Source: Ettlia oleoabundans (Eukaryota; Chlorophyta; Chlorophyceae; Chlamydomonadales). Taken from it: a DNA stretch of 23,224 nucleotides. Positions within the stretch are counted from its first letter, which is position 1; each line of letters begins with the position of its first letter. The position numbers were made by a program, and so were the translations under genes. The stretch spans positions 54,223 to 77,446 of the forward strand of contig JAAMXP010003339.1 in NCBI GenBank assembly GCA_019693395.1, written 5' to 3'. The notes under the pieces were generated by a model. That model was not told the DNA's origin and did not search any database. It was given only the letters and a program-made list of their open reading frames with translations. Shown here piece after piece: positions 11,441 to 21,535 of the stretch.

Positions 11441-12604
11441 CGTGGGTGTCTCGTAGCAAGGAGGGTCAAACACAGGGGCACCTGTGTGAATGCGTGTTAC
11501 CCCAAAGTGCTTTGTCAACAGGCCTTTGTTTCACCTGTCACCTTTACTGGCTGTTTGGCTGCCCCCTACTCTTTTTCCGCCGTGGCGAGCCAAGCTGCAG
11601 CAGAGCAATGGAAAGGGCGCCATCCCTCTTCATAGGTAGGAAGCTCTTTCTTCTCATCCCCTTGCAACCATCAATTCTTCATTGGTCAGTGGCTACCGAA
11701 AGTGAAGATGGCTGGTGCCCTGCTAGTCCCGCGCAGCCTCTGAGAGCTCATACTACAGTGGTGTGCATATCAGGCAGACACATAGATTTGTACCACACAA
11801 TTTGTACTCTCACTATTGTCAAGTCACTGCCCAGGTCCAGTAGGGCCTAAGTAGTGGGGTTATGTAACACACACACAGAAGTCACAGTATGTGAGGCCCG
11901 CCGCAGCTTGTGTGTGGGATGCATTGGCATTGCTGTAAGTGAAGTGCAAGGGGAAACATCATATGGCACTGGAGAAAACTAGCCTCAACGTTGTTAACGT
12001 GGCTGTATTAAGTAAACAAAACACCACATCCAAAGCGGCACTGTCAGGATATGCAAGTGGATGTGAGAAAAAGGATGATAAGAGGCCTACTGCCACTCGT
12101 ATGAAAGCAACCCTGTTAAGGATAAAAATCAGCATTACAAGTGGCCCCCAATGCTCGTCTGTGGATGGGGAGGACGATAGGAGGCCTGAGGCAGGATCAA
12201 AGGCGACCAAAACTGTGTGAGCCTTGGCAATCGTGACTGAGAAAACCGGCTTCTGGCGAGGAAAAAAACAGTGGTGGCGTCCCTGTCAATGGACAGGTGC
12301 CCCAGGTGCCAACTGGGGCCGCAAGCAAGGGGTGGACCGTTGAGTTTGATGGAAGGGCACTCAGGTGTGGATGGGTGTTGTGTATATATATGTTAAGTTG
12401 ATTCAACCGAGCAGGGCCGTTCTCTGCAGATGATGAATGTTCGTTGCATGAGTTGTGCAAAACGCAACAACGTGGACAAGCGCAATGAACAAACAGGGAG
12501 GGGTGGTGTCAGGTGCATGTGGCAGTTAGTAAGAAGTGCAGTGACGTGCACAGCGATGCAGCTACTGTGGCCTAGACGTTTAGTGATGCCAAGTGGGCAG
12601 CAAA
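11441..12604. other. Convergent intergenic region, no gene seen
   Basis: This stretch lies between the 3' ends of the importin (plus) and kinase (minus) genes. The open frames in it have no family motif, no conserved composition and no supporting splice pattern. A minus-strand TGTAA (TTACA at 12135-12139) about 470 bases after the kinase stop is a candidate polyadenylation signal. Much of 12140-12604 is therefore probably kinase 3' UTR. No tRNA or repeat was recognised. Confidence 0.6.
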
Positions 12605-15140
12605 CTACACAGCGACAGAGCGACGGGGCATCAGCGGGTGCAGCATGGCTTGCAATTCTGCCAGCAACGCCTTTGCCACAGGACGGTTCTTGGGATCAGG
12701 ATCCAAGCAGCGCCGGACAAGGCTCTGCGGATGGGAAGCAGGAGGCAAGGGGAGGCACAAACAACAGTGAACATCACGCATCTGGCTGCTCATGTGAAAA
12801 CAACAGCAAGTACGCCACAGGCATGAGGTGCCCTGCCACACCTGCACCTCTGCCGGCCATGTCTCCGGGATAGTCAGTGTGCGGCGCAGGACTGTCACAG
12901 CGTGCACAATTTGGACGCCGCTCATGCCCTCCCAAGCGTTGCATCCGCTCATCAACTCCCAAAGCACCTGCAAGCAAAGGGGCAGCATTGTACTGCACAG
13001 CATCAGGCGTACTGTCACCCAAGGGAAGGAGCGGTCTGCCCAAGCAACATGGCTGGCTGTGTGGTGACTCCGTCAATGGCCACTTGTCACGTGGGCTAGC
13101 GGAGGGCACCATGTGCCGCGTCCCAGCAGTTACAAGCCTTTAACATGAAATCGCCTGTGACAAACCACAATGATATGTATTGAGGGGGGCCAGAAAGGCA
13201 GGGTATCAGGCTCACCACTCCGGCAGAATAGATGTCACAGCTAGGAGACAAGCGGCAATCAATGATCAGCTCAGGGGGCATGTAGGATACTGCAGGCACC
13301 GGAGGAGGACAGAGGGAACATTTTTACCCTGTTGAAAAGAGACAGACAGCCAGTTTGTTTGCATGCACGTTGCCAGCAACTGGCAAGCCCAGCGGCCTTT
13401 CCCTAGCCGGTCTCAGAGAAATTCAGGCATACATGGCGGCAGGCAGATATCATATGCACCTGTGCCACATGTGCCAGTGGAAAGTGTGGTCATCAACTCC
13501 ATGGGGCGACTCAGCCCAAAATCAGCAACCTGCATGGCAGCCAGGGAGCAACACCGACATCAACAACAGCACCAGAAGTAGTAGCATGCCAGCACGCTTA
13601 CGCCAGCAGCAGGACTTTGGGGCGATGTAGCGCAGCATGGCACCCAACTTGACATGTGCGGAGAAGCAACAGATGAGGCTGCACTCCGGCAACCGACCCA
13701 TCACTGCAACAGCGGCATCCTCAGTGGCACTGCCACGATGAGGACCCCGGTTGCAGCATGCATGCAATGGAAGGCAACCGCTAATAACAGCTGTGGTTAG
13801 CACAGACTTGAGGTTTGTCACAAGCGACTCAGCGTGTGGTCGGCAGCTTACCATAGCTGTGAAAAAGCGCTTGTCCCTTGTTGAGGGGTTCAGCAGGATG
13901 TTATTTCCTGTAAGATCCCCGTGCACCACACCCAGGGAGTGCAGGTAAGCCAAAGCTCCCGCCACCTCAGCAGCCTGCAGCACGACACAGGCAGCGGGAC
14001 AGTTGGCACGGCAGCAGCGCTGGCAACAAAGAAAGCCTCCACGCCCTCGCATGCATGAAGCACGCGCACATGACAGGCTGCAATGCAGAGCCGCGCAGGC
14101 AATGAGGGCGCCAGCCTGCTGTCTGCCAGCTGCAGTTGGCACCGCAGCGCACCGTCAGCATGACAAACAGAAGGTTTGGCTCTCGGGTGATGGGGTCGCA
14201 GAACTTGCCAGCCTGGATGGCCTGAGCCAGCGTCCCCCTCGAGCACAGCTCCTGCAACAACAGCTTGCCACACGCTGGTTGAAACAGGAACAGGAACAGA
14301 AACAGAGGGAAGAGGCTGCCGCAACAGCTGGCAGGGGTCAGATGGCTATGGCAGAGCCAAATGGCATGAAACAGTGACTGACCTGTATGATCCACATTTG
14401 CTTGTGCTGCTTGCCACTCTCTGTTGCCCCCGTCATGCACATGCCGTAGGCGTGTGTTTGCACCTACGGCACACCCAGAAAAGTATCCTATTCGTCAGCG
14501 TACATGCACTACAAAAAGAAGTGACAGCCAAACTTCAACCTGCGTCCATTGCCAACTGTCACATGCCCGCTTGCCAACGCTGTTTCCCTTCAACTAGCCG
14601 GCGCGTTAAAGCCTGCTGCCTGGCATGACTCTGGCATGACTCACAATATGGGGATGGCTTAGTGACTTGGACAGGTCAGCCTCCTCAAGTGGTGAGTTTC
14701 CTGTGTTGTAAGAGTTGCCAGTTAAGAGCCCAGAACGGATGCTGCCCGAGCCGTCAAGGCTCCCGCTGCCAGTGTCATCGTATTCCGTGATGTCAATAAT
14801 CTTGACCGCGACGCGGCTGCCATGCCAAAGGCCACGGTATGTCCTGCAGTCCAATCAAGAGCAGGTGGGGAGAAAGTGAAGGCGAGAAGACGCAGGCAAA
14901 CACAGTGAACGACACAGCACAGGAGGAAACCGTCATCATCTCGCATAAGAGCGCAGATCCCTGTGGATTCTACCCCTGGGTGCAGGGCACATCAGCAGCT
15001 GCTGCAGTGCAGTGACGGCGCTTTAGTCAAGCTGCCTGCTACTTGCAGGGCTATTGGCATCATACACGGGGGCAGCAGCAAGGCAACAGGCAGCTGCGCA
15101 CCTGCCGCTGGCACCCACTCCAAGCAGGGATCCCAGCTGC
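12605..15140 (-). other. TKL-type protein kinase catalytic domain
   Basis: The end of exon 5 and exons 6-13 carry all kinase subdomains: Gly-rich loop LGVGASGRTYRG, VAVKIID (Lys622), an alpha-C Glu (661 or 662), HPHIVQTHAYG, hinge MWIIQELCSRGTL, HGDLTGNNILL, VADFGLSR, the activation segment ending VSYMPPELI, SAGVVLWELMSG, and CLDPDPKNRPVAKALLAEL. The HRD Arg is Gly753 and the usual TKL Lys is Thr756, giving a non-RD loop; catalytic Asp754 and Asn759 are kept, so activity is expected. A Gly/Ser-rich insert of roughly 30 residues (DTGSGSLDGSGS and on) separates strand beta-3 from helix alpha-C. Confidence 0.88.
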
Positions 15141-17677
15141 ACATCCTTCATTGTCTCTGGACGCAGGCGATAGCGAGTGTTGCTCATGCTGGAGTTCCTG
15201 TCACTTGGGGAGTGAAACATGAGTGGGGTGTCGCATGGCCGCAGCATGGCGCGCCAGCAACGCTGCGACGGGGCGCCGCAGCTGCCGCTTTCAGTTGCAT
15301 AGGCTTCTGTGGGCCCTCCGCTCAGGGTCTGCGGGGAGAAGGTGACTGAGAACATATCTCCAGAACTCAGAAGCCTGCTGCTGCAGCTCATGGCAAGGGA
15401 TGTAGTGCTGAGCTGGTCGGCAGTCAGCGATAGTGCGGTGTCCAGACTTGCACGTCCCGTCAGCGCCAAATCAATGGCTGCGCTGCTGCTACCGCTCAAG
15501 GGCGGCTTCCCGCAGGACGCTCCATCTATGCTTTGCCGTCCTCTGGCGCGAGGCGGGTCCAGTGATGAGGAACCGCCAAAGAACACATTGGATCTGGCAC
15601 GGGGCGGGTCCAAGGATGCGGAACCGCCAAACCCAAACCCACTGTCAATGCTGCTTCTGGCGCTGTTGCCAGAATGCCTTGCGCGCCGCAGCCTGCACGT
15701 CACCGTAAATATCTGGCCCGCACAAATCACCTCCTGCATGCTGTCAATGCTGTCAATTAAGCTGCTAGGAACCAGCTCGAAGAGCTTCCAGAATTGCGTG
15801 CCAGCCGCCAAATGCTGAGGCAGACCAGTCAGCCGGCAGGCTGTTTGGTTTGCATGCGTGATGGGCCACCCATCCTGACACACGCTGCAGGACAGCATTC
15901 CGTCTGCATATGCCAAAAGCGGGGAAATGCAGGAGGTTAACTTTCTGTGGCAAAGAAGGAGGACACACATACACGCTGCCCAGGAAGCAAGGAAAGTCAA
16001 CTTCCATCAAAAGCGATACAGGAGGGCCGCCAAATGCTGGAATGGGCTCGCTATTTTGCCAGCAGCCGAGCACATGAGTGTGCTGATTTCATATGTACCA
16101 GCAGTCAGGCTTGCCTGTTGCCACGTCCAAGTCTTGGGATGCCTGCTTCAGCTGCTCCTTAGTTTCTTGAAGCTCCTCGTTCTGCCTCGTGAACTGCCCG
16201 TCACGCTCAAGCTCTCGTGACACTATTGCGGCAAAGTGGTGCATCAGTGGTTGCTGCGCAGGCAGCAACTGCCGTGGATGCGTGTCTCCAATACACCTGG
16301 GGCAGAAATGGCAGCCAGCTAGCAACAGAACCATTAGACGGTTTACTAAACTTGTGGGAGAAATTTGGCGAACAGTGCTGCCAAGCATTACTGTCACGAA
16401 CAGCAGCAGCATGCATCCATGGGTGGTGTATGTGGCTCGTCAGGTCCTAAGCCTGTGGTTTCAGACATCAGCCACACACAATGGGTAGACACACCAAACA
16501 TACGCAACACAACTCAATAACACAATTTTGACTATATGAACTCACAGGCGTCCGTAGCACAAGCTTCCGTCCACAGACAGTAGCGGCGCAGAGGCAAAGA
16601 AGCGAAGGTGCGAGGGTATGTCCAAGCCATCGGCATCTTGCAACCTGCAATAGCCAAGAAGCAACGCCGGCGTTGAATTTCAAGCTGTATGAAAATTCCC
16701 GCACTGCGTGTGTGTGGGATGTCTTGGGGGTTATGAATTCAACGGAGTGCTGGTTGCAAGCAATGGGGCCCCAAGATTTGGTTGCTGGTAAGACTTTGCA
16801 CTTGGCATGCGGCCCCGGCTCACTGGTCACGCTCTTCTGCCGTGAGATCTTCTATGATCAGCACCTCCTGATCTGCCTTGCTGGCTCCGCACTGCAAAAC
16901 TGCTGCATCATGCCGATCGTTGAGCCGCACAAACGCAACCGGCATGCTAAACACGTGCTTCACCAGGCTGCACGGCAACCATGAGTTGCGAAATGACGAC
17001 AAACGTACTGGTGCTTGCTCGCACACTGCTTGCATTCTGTCCCTGAACTGCGTCCCAGCCATCCGGCGGCTCTGCTCGTCAGGGAATCTGCAATGTTCTC
17101 TGGTGCTCACAAGCCAGACGTAACAGCACAACGCCCCAGAATAGCGTCGTGGCTGATTCTCCAGTCAAACAAAGATAACACAGCACCCATTGCAGCCGCA
17201 CCTCAGTTCTGCTGCAAACCGCTCTCCGGGGCCTCCCTGAACCACCGGAGGGTGTGCTGCCGCAGGTAGCCTCTGCCCGCACGTCCTACTACAGTCTTCC
17301 TCTGACAGATCTGGTGTCTTTGGGCCAGCAACGGTGCCCACATGTGCGTTTGCACAGCCTGCTAAAGACTTGCGGTCGGTCAGCGGGTGCGACGTCGGCT
17401 CCGCTGCAGCTGGCGGCCCGGCTATTCCATAGCTACTTGTCCTCGCGGCCGCTGCCTCCAAACTGCATGACTGCGAGAATTTAGGCGGATGGGTGGCGGC
17501 GGAAGGCGGGTCCTCCGCAGCAGCCTGCAGAAAAGGGAGGTGACGTGACCTTTGACGCCCACCCTCAACCAGTTGCAGGCGGCGTTCTGTTTCCAACAGT
17601 CCATACAGGAGAACCAACCGGCCAGGAGCGAAGGATGCCGCGGAGCCTACCACTAAGACGGATGTGGCGCAGCCCAT
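12605..17677 (-). CDS. Acylated GAF-PAS-TKL protein kinase
   Basis: Seen: 13 exons on the minus strand, 17202-17677, 16824-17087, 16546-16644, 16115-16296, 15102-15903, 14645-14843, 14383-14463, 14153-14251, 13852-13974, 13460-13529, 13216-13289, 12848-12967 and 12605-12724. They sum to 2709 nt, exactly 903 codons with the TAG. Order: MGCATS acylation signal; disordered region (10-158); GAF (about 185-305); coiled coil (305-337); PAS (about 341-420); Ser-rich linker with repeats; kinase (595-860) with LGVGASG loop, Lys622, HGDLTGNN (752-759), DFG (778-780) and PPE (803-805). Known: GAF and PAS domains bind small ligands or mediate dimerisation; TKL kinases phosphorylate Ser/Thr. Inferred: a membrane-tethered sensory kinase. 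Ligand and substrate are unknown. Exon 12 could instead end at 12842, adding two residues. Confidence 0.9.
15543..15632 (-). repeat. In-frame 51-bp tandem duplication in the kinase linker
   Basis: Two imperfect units 51 bp apart (about 15543-15584 and 15594-15632) encode FGGSASLDPPRAR and FGGSSSLDPPRAR. The 17-residue period keeps frame. Flanking SSIDSGF and RQSIDG add more R/S-x-S contexts. The segment lies between the PAS and kinase domains and looks disordered. Confidence 0.85.
15635..15903 (-). other. PAS domain of the kinase
   Basis: The start of exon 5 reads DGMLSCSVCQDGWPITHANQ, TACRLTGLPQHLAAGTQFWKLF and, later, GQIFTVTCRLRR. The PAS hallmarks are the predicted strand WPITHANQTACRLTG (equivalent to I.Y.N.A...L.G), the GTQFWKLF helix and the closing strand. 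No LOV-type GRNCRFLQ cysteine motif is present, so it is not a flavin-cysteinyl photosensor of the usual kind. Confidence 0.7.
16115..17087 (-). other. GAF domain and following coiled coil of the kinase
   Basis: Exons 2-4 read FPDEQSRRMAG, then SLVKHVFSMPVAFVRLND, EVLIIEDLTAEERDQ, LRFFASAPLLSVDGSLCYG, CIGDTHPRQLLPAQQPLM and AAIVSRELER. This order (hydrophobic helix, VAFVRLND, VIEDL, RFFASAPL, LCIGDT, L...A..V..ELE) is the standard layout of GAF domains found before PAS and kinase domains. The tail ELERDGQF, NEELQETKEQLKQASQDL is a heptad-rich signalling helix leading into the PAS domain. The bilin- or cNMP-binding Cys/His signature is not evident. Confidence 0.8.
17525..17677 (-). other. N-myristoylation/palmitoylation start and possible in-frame intron
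   Basis: The ATG at 17677 opens with M-G-C-A-T-S: Gly2 and Ser6 fit the N-myristoyltransferase pattern and Cys3 fits palmitoylation, as in plant CDPKs. Nine codons in, GTAGGC (from 17650) is followed by CCTCCCTTTTCTGCAG ending at 17525. That pair would define a 126-nt intron that is a multiple of three and free of stops, so splicing or retention both leave the frame intact. Confidence 0.65.
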
Positions 17678-18260
17678 TTATCGGGTCATTTGATTCCAGC
17701 ACATGGCCACGAAAGAGGATATAAACGTCACAGCACGATGTTCAGGCTGACTGGGAAGTGACCGAACAGTGTCGCCACATATGCACCGGGTGTGTCCGGA
17801 TGATAGCACTTTATGCCAGATGCACCCCGTAACAACGGCGATGGCAACTGCCAACGAGTTATGTCTGCCCCGTCCGATAGGCTCCGGGAGATGAAGAGGC
17901 GGTTAACGGCGGTCGAGCTGACACCGCCTGGCCACGTAGCCGGGTGATAGCGCAACCACTCACATTGAGGTGCATTTCTGGTTGTGCCAACCGAGGTGCT
18001 TGCTAGTTATAATCGGCGCGTAATGCCCACCCGGTTTACGCCTTGTGCCAGGCCAGCTGGTCAGGCAGGCCAGGGATTTGGGACTGAAACACAGGTCAGT
18101 GACTGGTTCCCAACATATGACGTCTCAAGTTTGATGCTGTGTGATACATTAAATAGCTAGCGAGTATGGCAGCACAACAGCAGCGAATGCGGGATGCAGA
18201 ACGCTGCTGTTGCCGGCTGGAGTGTGGTGCCCCCCCAAAGAAGGGTAATCCAGAGGTATC
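17678..18260. promoter_or_regulatory. Kinase upstream region
   Basis: This lies between the kinase ATG and the probable polyadenylation site of the upstream minus-strand gene. On the minus strand TTTATATC (about 17718-17725) lies about 40 bases before the ATG and is a possible TATA element, which would imply a very short 5' UTR. A 75-codon open frame at 17728-17955 has no recognisable features. Nothing else was identified. Confidence 0.4.
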
Positions 18261-18766
18261 ACGGTGGCTTACAAATCGTTTTACAGGCTAAAGAGTGCAC
18301 ACAAACAGCAACAGGGAGAGTCAAGATAGGCTGGGCCCCTCGGCACTGCCAACCGGTGCAGGCATCTTAGAGGGGTCCCGTCAGGGCAATAAATACTTGG
18401 AATGACAAGATCAACAGTGGCAACAGCAACAGCAGCAATATTTAATTGTCTGTCTCTGGGACGAAAAGGAGGGACGGATTTGAAGCGCGTGGGGTGAGAA
18501 TGTAGGGGGGATGCAATGCAAATGCTGTTGCTTGTGGGTCACAATCGGCGGGGGCGGTGGGGCTATGAATGAGACAGACTGTTGCATGGTTGTGCAAGGG
18601 ATGAAGGCATGCGCCTATGGCAAGCGGTGCAAGGTGCTTGTGAACCTGAATTGTGGTGGGTGGTTGCCGGGTCCCCTGGCCAGCGTGACTTGGCCCCGCA
18701 TCTGCCACTTGGCAAGCTGTATGCCAGCTGGTCCCGCTCCCTGCGCTGTTTGTAAATGGCTTCAAG
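18261..18766 (-). terminator. 3' UTR and polyadenylation signals of the NPx[F/Y] membrane protein gene
   Basis: Two minus-strand TGTAA signals (TTACA at 18269-18273 and 18281-18285) lie about 485-500 bases after the stop codon of the membrane protein gene. That gives a 3' UTR of about half a kilobase. The open frame inside it has no family features and is treated as untranslated. A hairpin-forming segment lies at 18333-18379. Confidence 0.55.
18333..18379. other. Imperfect inverted repeat able to form a hairpin
   Basis: GGGCCCCTC at 18333-18341 pairs with GAGGGGTCCC at 18370-18379 with one bulge. Inside it GCAC (18343-18346) pairs with GTGC (18356-18359). It lies in the predicted 3' UTR of the NPx[F/Y] gene. 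It does not fit a tRNA fold. Confidence 0.45.
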
Positions 18767-21535
18767 TTACTTCTTGGGGCCAGCAGGCTTGAAGCTCAGG
18801 TTGGTGGCTGGCGTCCGCGACGGTGCCGCAAATAGCGGGTTTTGCGCATCGCCCTCCTCACCGCCCTCCTCCTGCCCCTGGCCCGCCAGAGGGTTGGAGA
18901 AGGGCTGGCCAGAGTCGCCGCTGGGCTGCGCCGCTGCTGCAGAGCTGGCAGGCGGCTCGCCGTAGTCACCGCCAATGCTATCAGCTGTCGCCATAAGGTC
19001 TGCCTGGCCGCCAGACTGAGGGGCCTGGTACATGGGGTTGGCCAGGGCGCCCTGTGCATCCAGCATCTGCAGGACAAATGGGGCAGGCAGTGATAGAGGT
19101 TTAAACTTGCTGCAATACGGCTTTGAAGCAACGATGAGTTTGGATGAGGAGGGTTGGGCTGCGACAACTGGATGTAAAGCAATTGATGGGAGATGAGCTG
19201 CAAGTTTCCCACCAAGCAGCTATTCGGCATCCCAAACAGCCACAATGCTGCTGAGCACCAACACATGCAGCAGCAGGGAAGGCTGCACGGCAGGCCAGCG
19301 CGATACGCTTGGCACTCACGTCTTCCTCGCTGTCCAGCAGAGCACCGGCGTCTGAGAAAAGCGGATTGGCGGCGGGGTACTCGCGGGCCGACTCCTGCAA
19401 TGCAGGCAAGGGGATAGGACGCAATTCACTATATCACTGTTTGACTGGGGATGCAATAACCAAGCAATTCCTCACCGTCGTTTGCAGGAGGGGCAGCTGA
19501 AGCATATGATGCAATGGGTGCTTGCAACAGGTTAGATGGCATGGCTGGGTCACCTGGCGGGAGCGGGAGCTCATCATGGAGGCCTGCTGGCTGACGGCAT
19601 CGCGTGAGGGCAGCGGCACTGCGTCGTTATAGGCCCCCGGGCTCTCGGGGGCAGACAGCTGGCTCTGGTTGGTCTCATAAAGCGGGTTGGCCGGCTTGTC
19701 GTCGCCAGCGCGCACGTCCTGCAGCAAAGCGGCGGCAAAAAGGAGGGCAAACGAGTCAGTGGTGACAGTCAGGGATTGAGCGAACAGAGTGGTCCCCTTT
19801 GCACATAGCATCCCTGCATGACCTGATGAAGGACATACGTTTTCATCAGTCAGAACGACAAGCCGTGGTCGCAGGACCTCAAGCCCCTCATTCCAGAGCA
19901 GCGTAGTAGGCTATCACGATGCAAATTTGTGCCTTGCGGATTCCCACCCACCTGTGAGTCCAGGATGCCCTCGCCACGGAACATTTGGTTGTCAAACTCG
20001 CGAGGCTGGGCGCCGCCCTCACCACCATACTTCTGGCTGCCTGCCACCGGCGAGTCTGCACAAACATGGCAGCAGCGGGTAGGACAGGCTGAGGGGTCAA
20101 GAGATATGTTGAGCCGGTCAAAAAAGGGCCTGGGAGGGAGTCTTTACTCCGCTAAGCACTCACAGCCACGCAATGAAATCAAGGAGAGTGGCAGGGCAAA
20201 GCAGGCATCCACTGTTGTAAGGCAGCAGGTGCAGCAGCATCTACGTGGACCATGCAAAAGCGCACCGTCGCCGCCATAAATGGGGTTGGCGGCGGCGCTG
20301 TCCTGCTCATCATCATCGATGCCACCAAACATGGGGTTGGCGGCAGAGAACTGCAAACAAAGAGAAAGGGGAGTGTAAAGCACCATGCTGCAGGGGGTCA
20401 AACAGCTGTGAGTTTGTTTTGACAGTACATCTGCTGTGCCTGCAGAGCCAGTGACATGTCGCTGCCTCAGCCACGATTGCCGACCCACATGCTTTGCCAG
20501 GCAGCTCATTCGCTTAACTGGACAGTACAGCACACTTCTGATCAAGCAAGGTGCCCCATTGGGGGTGCACTGTCAGAGGGTTCATGCATCTCCACACTGT
20601 CAGCCTGGATCCGCACCCACCTCCCGGCCAGCCTTGGCGGCACTGGCGTGCGTGGGAGAGTCGCCTTCGCCAGCAAACAGCGGGTTAGCGCCCGCCCCCG
20701 CATCCTCGGAGCCAAACATGGGGTTCTCCGCCGCAGACATCTGCAACAGACAAAGCCAGCGCAGCACCACGAGGCAGCTCGCATAAGATAAGAACTTGTT
20801 CAACTGGTTGTTCACGTGCGTGGCAGGTTGATTGAGCTGGGTGTTTTGTTGTATCCTGCAAGGCTGCTGTAATGGCAGGCGCGCATGGATTCCAGGCAGG
20901 TCAGGAAGGGCAGTCAGCTATTGCGTGCAAGATAGCTTGTGTGTGGGCCGCTGCACAATGAGTCAGAACAGGCGTGAGTAACACTCACCCCGCGTTCAGG
21001 GCCGGAAGTGTCGGGGCCGGTAGGCGACTCGTCTCCCTTGTTAACAGCGGCCCCGCCGAACAGCGGGTTGGCACCGCCGCCCTCAATGTCCTCCGTGCCA
21101 AACATTGGGTTCTCCGCGCTGCTGATCTGCAGGCAGGAAGGTAGCCAGGGAGTCAGGCAGGCAGGCGACATATGACAGGAAGGCTGGAAGGCAGTAAACG
21201 CAAACCATGGGCCAGTAACCTCAATGGCTGGCGCCCACAAAAGGCAGCGCCTGGATCCGGCCCCAAAGATCCTGGTTGTGCTCCACTCAGCTGATTGAAA
21301 CGACTGCGTGGGGTATGCCAGGCAGGTATGTACTGTACCGCAGGCCAGGGAAGCAAAAGTAGCGCTCAGCTACAGGCACGCACCGTGCGGCTCTTGCCTC
21401 CCTTCGGCTCAGGCAGGTCCTCTTGCTCGTCGTCAGCCCCAAATGCAGGGTTGGTGGAGTACATGTCACCCGTCTTGGCCGGGGGCGGTATGGCGGCGCC
21501 CTTCTTCTTGCGGTAGTAGTAGTAACCAGCGCCGG
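18767..21535 (-). repeat. NPx[F/Y] motif array in the cytoplasmic tail
   Basis: Motifs by exon: 21384-21535 NPAF; 20989-21126 NPMF, NPLF; 20621-20740 NPMF, NPLF; 20266-20350 NPMF, NPIY; 19952-20055 a degenerate NQMF; 19554-19718 NPLY; 19320-19394 NPLF; 18767-19066 NPMY, NPLF and a degenerate NPLA. That is eleven intact NPx[F/Y] motifs in about 370 residues. The motif is usually preceded by Ala, Glu or Gln and followed within a few residues by acidic residues. Confidence 0.9.

Noticed and set aside
11446..11850. Plus-strand open frame of 134 codons after the importin gene
   Set aside because: No motif or splice support; it lies past probable TGTAA signals in a region where long chance frames are common.
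17001..17010. GTACGT donor inside kinase exon 2
   Set aside because: The frame reads through to the GAF motif without a stop, and no in-phase acceptor keeps SLVKHVF, so it is treated as exonic.
17728..17955. 75-codon minus-strand frame upstream of the kinase
   Set aside because: No family resemblance and no clear splice into the kinase; MGCATS at 17677 is a stronger start.
18442..18765. Minus-strand open frame just after the membrane protein stop
   Set aside because: It begins at a TTG, is out of frame with the upstream CDS and has no recognisable features; it fits 3' UTR.
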